From contig NZ_CP016287.1 of assembly GCF_001679785.1 (NCBI RefSeq), positions 806,001 through 870,000 on the forward strand: a DNA stretch of 64,000 bases, read 5' to 3'. Below the pieces are notes generated by a model, which saw nothing but the letters and a program-made list of their open reading frames with translations, was not told where the DNA came from and made no database searches. This DNA comes from Rhizobium leguminosarum (GTDB taxonomy: Bacteria > Pseudomonadota > Alphaproteobacteria > Rhizobiales > Rhizobiaceae). The position numbers and the translations under genes were made by a program. Below, in pieces: positions 63,065 through 64,000 of the stretch (position 1 is its first letter; every line of letters begins with the position of its first letter).

Positions 63065-64000
63065 GATGAATATTTCCCTCCTCATCAACGGTGCAGACCG
63101 CGCGGCCTCCGGCGGCCGCACCTATGATCGCATCGATCCCTTCACCGAGAAGCTCGCAAGCCGCGCCGCCGCGGCAAGCCTGGACGATGCTGCCGCTGCC
63201 GTCGATGCTGCCAGCGCCGCCTTCGGCGCCTGGTCGAAGACCGGCCCCGGCCAGCGCCGAGCGATCCTGATGAAGGCCGCCGATATCATGGATTCCAAGG
63301 TGGGCGAGTTTACCCAATTGATGATCGAGGAAACGGGCGCCACCGCGCCCTGGGCCGGCTTCAATGTCATGTTTGCCGCCAACATCCTGCGCGAGGCCGG
63401 CGCCATGACGACGCAGATATCAGGCGAAATCATCCCTTCCGACAAGCCCGGCACCATCGCCATGGGCGTTCGCCAGGCTGCCGGCGTCTGCCTCGCGATT
63501 GCCCCCTGGAACGCGCCGGTCATCCTCGCCACCCGCGCCATCGCCATGCCGATTGCCTGCGGCAATACCGTCGTGCTCAAGGCCTCCGAACAATGCCCCG
63601 GCACGCATAGGCTGATCGCCACCGCACTGACCGAAGCCGGCCTGCCGGCCGGCGTCGTCAATGTCATCACCAACGCGCCGGAGGATGCGCCTGAGATCGT
63701 CGCGGCGCTGATTGCCCATCCGGCCGTCAAGCGCGTGAACTTTACCGGGTCGACCAAGGTCGGCAAGATCATCGCCGAGACCTGCGGCAGGCATCTCAAA
63801 CCCGCCCTCCTCGAACTCGGCGGCAAGGCGCCGCTTGTCATCCTCGACGACGCCGATATCGACGGTGCCGTCAATGCAGCCGTTTTCGGCGCCTTCATGA
63901 ACCAGGGCCAGATCTGCATGTCGACGGAACGCATCATCGTCGACGAGACGATCGCCGATCAGTTCGTCGCCAAACTGGCCGCCCGCGCCAGCCAGCTCCC
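63065..64000 (+). CDS. Aldehyde dehydrogenase (vanillin dehydrogenase-like), 3' end beyond window
   Basis: The first 312 residues of an ALDH closely related to the product of 55940-57403: APWNAPVILATRAIAMPIACGNTVVLKASE, FTGSTKVGK, LELGGKAPLVIL and catalytic Cys in NQGQICMSTERI. Likely an aromatic aldehyde such as vanillin. AAGGAG lies 8 bases before the ATG. The gene continues past the window end. It is 22 bases after the corrected end of the coniferyl-alcohol dehydrogenase gene, which supports that correction. Confidence 0.88.

Overview
The window looks like an accessory, catabolism-rich stretch of an alphaproteobacterial (Rhizobiaceae, probably Rhizobium-like) replicon. The grounds are high GC with rhizobial codon habits, a PutA without a DNA-binding domain beside an Lrp-type regulator, a rhizobial-type mosaic palindromic repeat near 23.0 kb, and dense ABC/TRAP uptake systems each paired with its own regulator. 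No rRNA, tRNA, CRISPR array, intact insertion sequence or origin was recognised. Species and replicon type cannot be fixed from the sequence alone.

Layout. 1-2.0 kb: the end of an ABC sugar-type transporter operon (solute-binding protein, cut by the window edge) behind a LacI-type repressor. 2.2-6.8 kb: putA with a small upstream gene and a divergent Lrp/AsnC regulator. 6.8-12.0 kb: small redox/efflux genes (HxlR regulator, DoxX-like protein, two short-chain dehydrogenases, LysR regulator, MFS transporter, cyclophilin-like protein). 12.0-17.2 kb: a methyltransferase divergent from a GGDEF-EAL c-di-GMP protein, then a two-domain hexapeptide acyltransferase. 17.2-35.8 kb: a methylated-betaine catabolic island. 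37.1-42.7 kb: an AraC regulator, a YdeP-type molybdopterin oxidoreductase with a small winged-helix partner, and a PAS-GGDEF protein. 43.1-48.9 kb: a phenylpropanoid (coniferyl/feruloyl) degradation operon with a MarR regulator. 49.0-54.3 kb: an adenylate cyclase-domain protein and a TRAP transporter. 54.8-64.0 kb: an AraC regulator, two paralogous aldehyde dehydrogenases, a five-gene branched-chain-type ABC importer and a coniferyl-alcohol-dehydrogenase-like gene that carries an apparent single-base frameshift.

How the genes fit together. The betaine island has a Rieske demethylase and its reductase, a StcD/DgcA-type flavin demethylase, electron transfer flavoprotein, three genes for glutathione-dependent removal of the formaldehyde released by demethylation, a ProC-like protein and a glycine betaine/proline-type ABC importer. 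With putA in the same window, the simplest reading is stachydrine (proline betaine) to N-methylproline to proline to glutamate. Embedded in it are two unrelated folds that resemble DMSP lyases: an M24-fold DddP-like protein and a DddQ-like cupin. A second cupin paralogue in the same operon has lost all four metal ligands. These are the most interesting genes in the window.

The aromatic part supplies plausible enzymes for coniferyl alcohol to coniferaldehyde to ferulate to feruloyl-CoA to vanillin to vanillate, with the ABC importer as a likely aromatic-acid or lignin-monomer uptake system. Functions are assigned from remembered family motifs and gene context; nothing was searched against a database.
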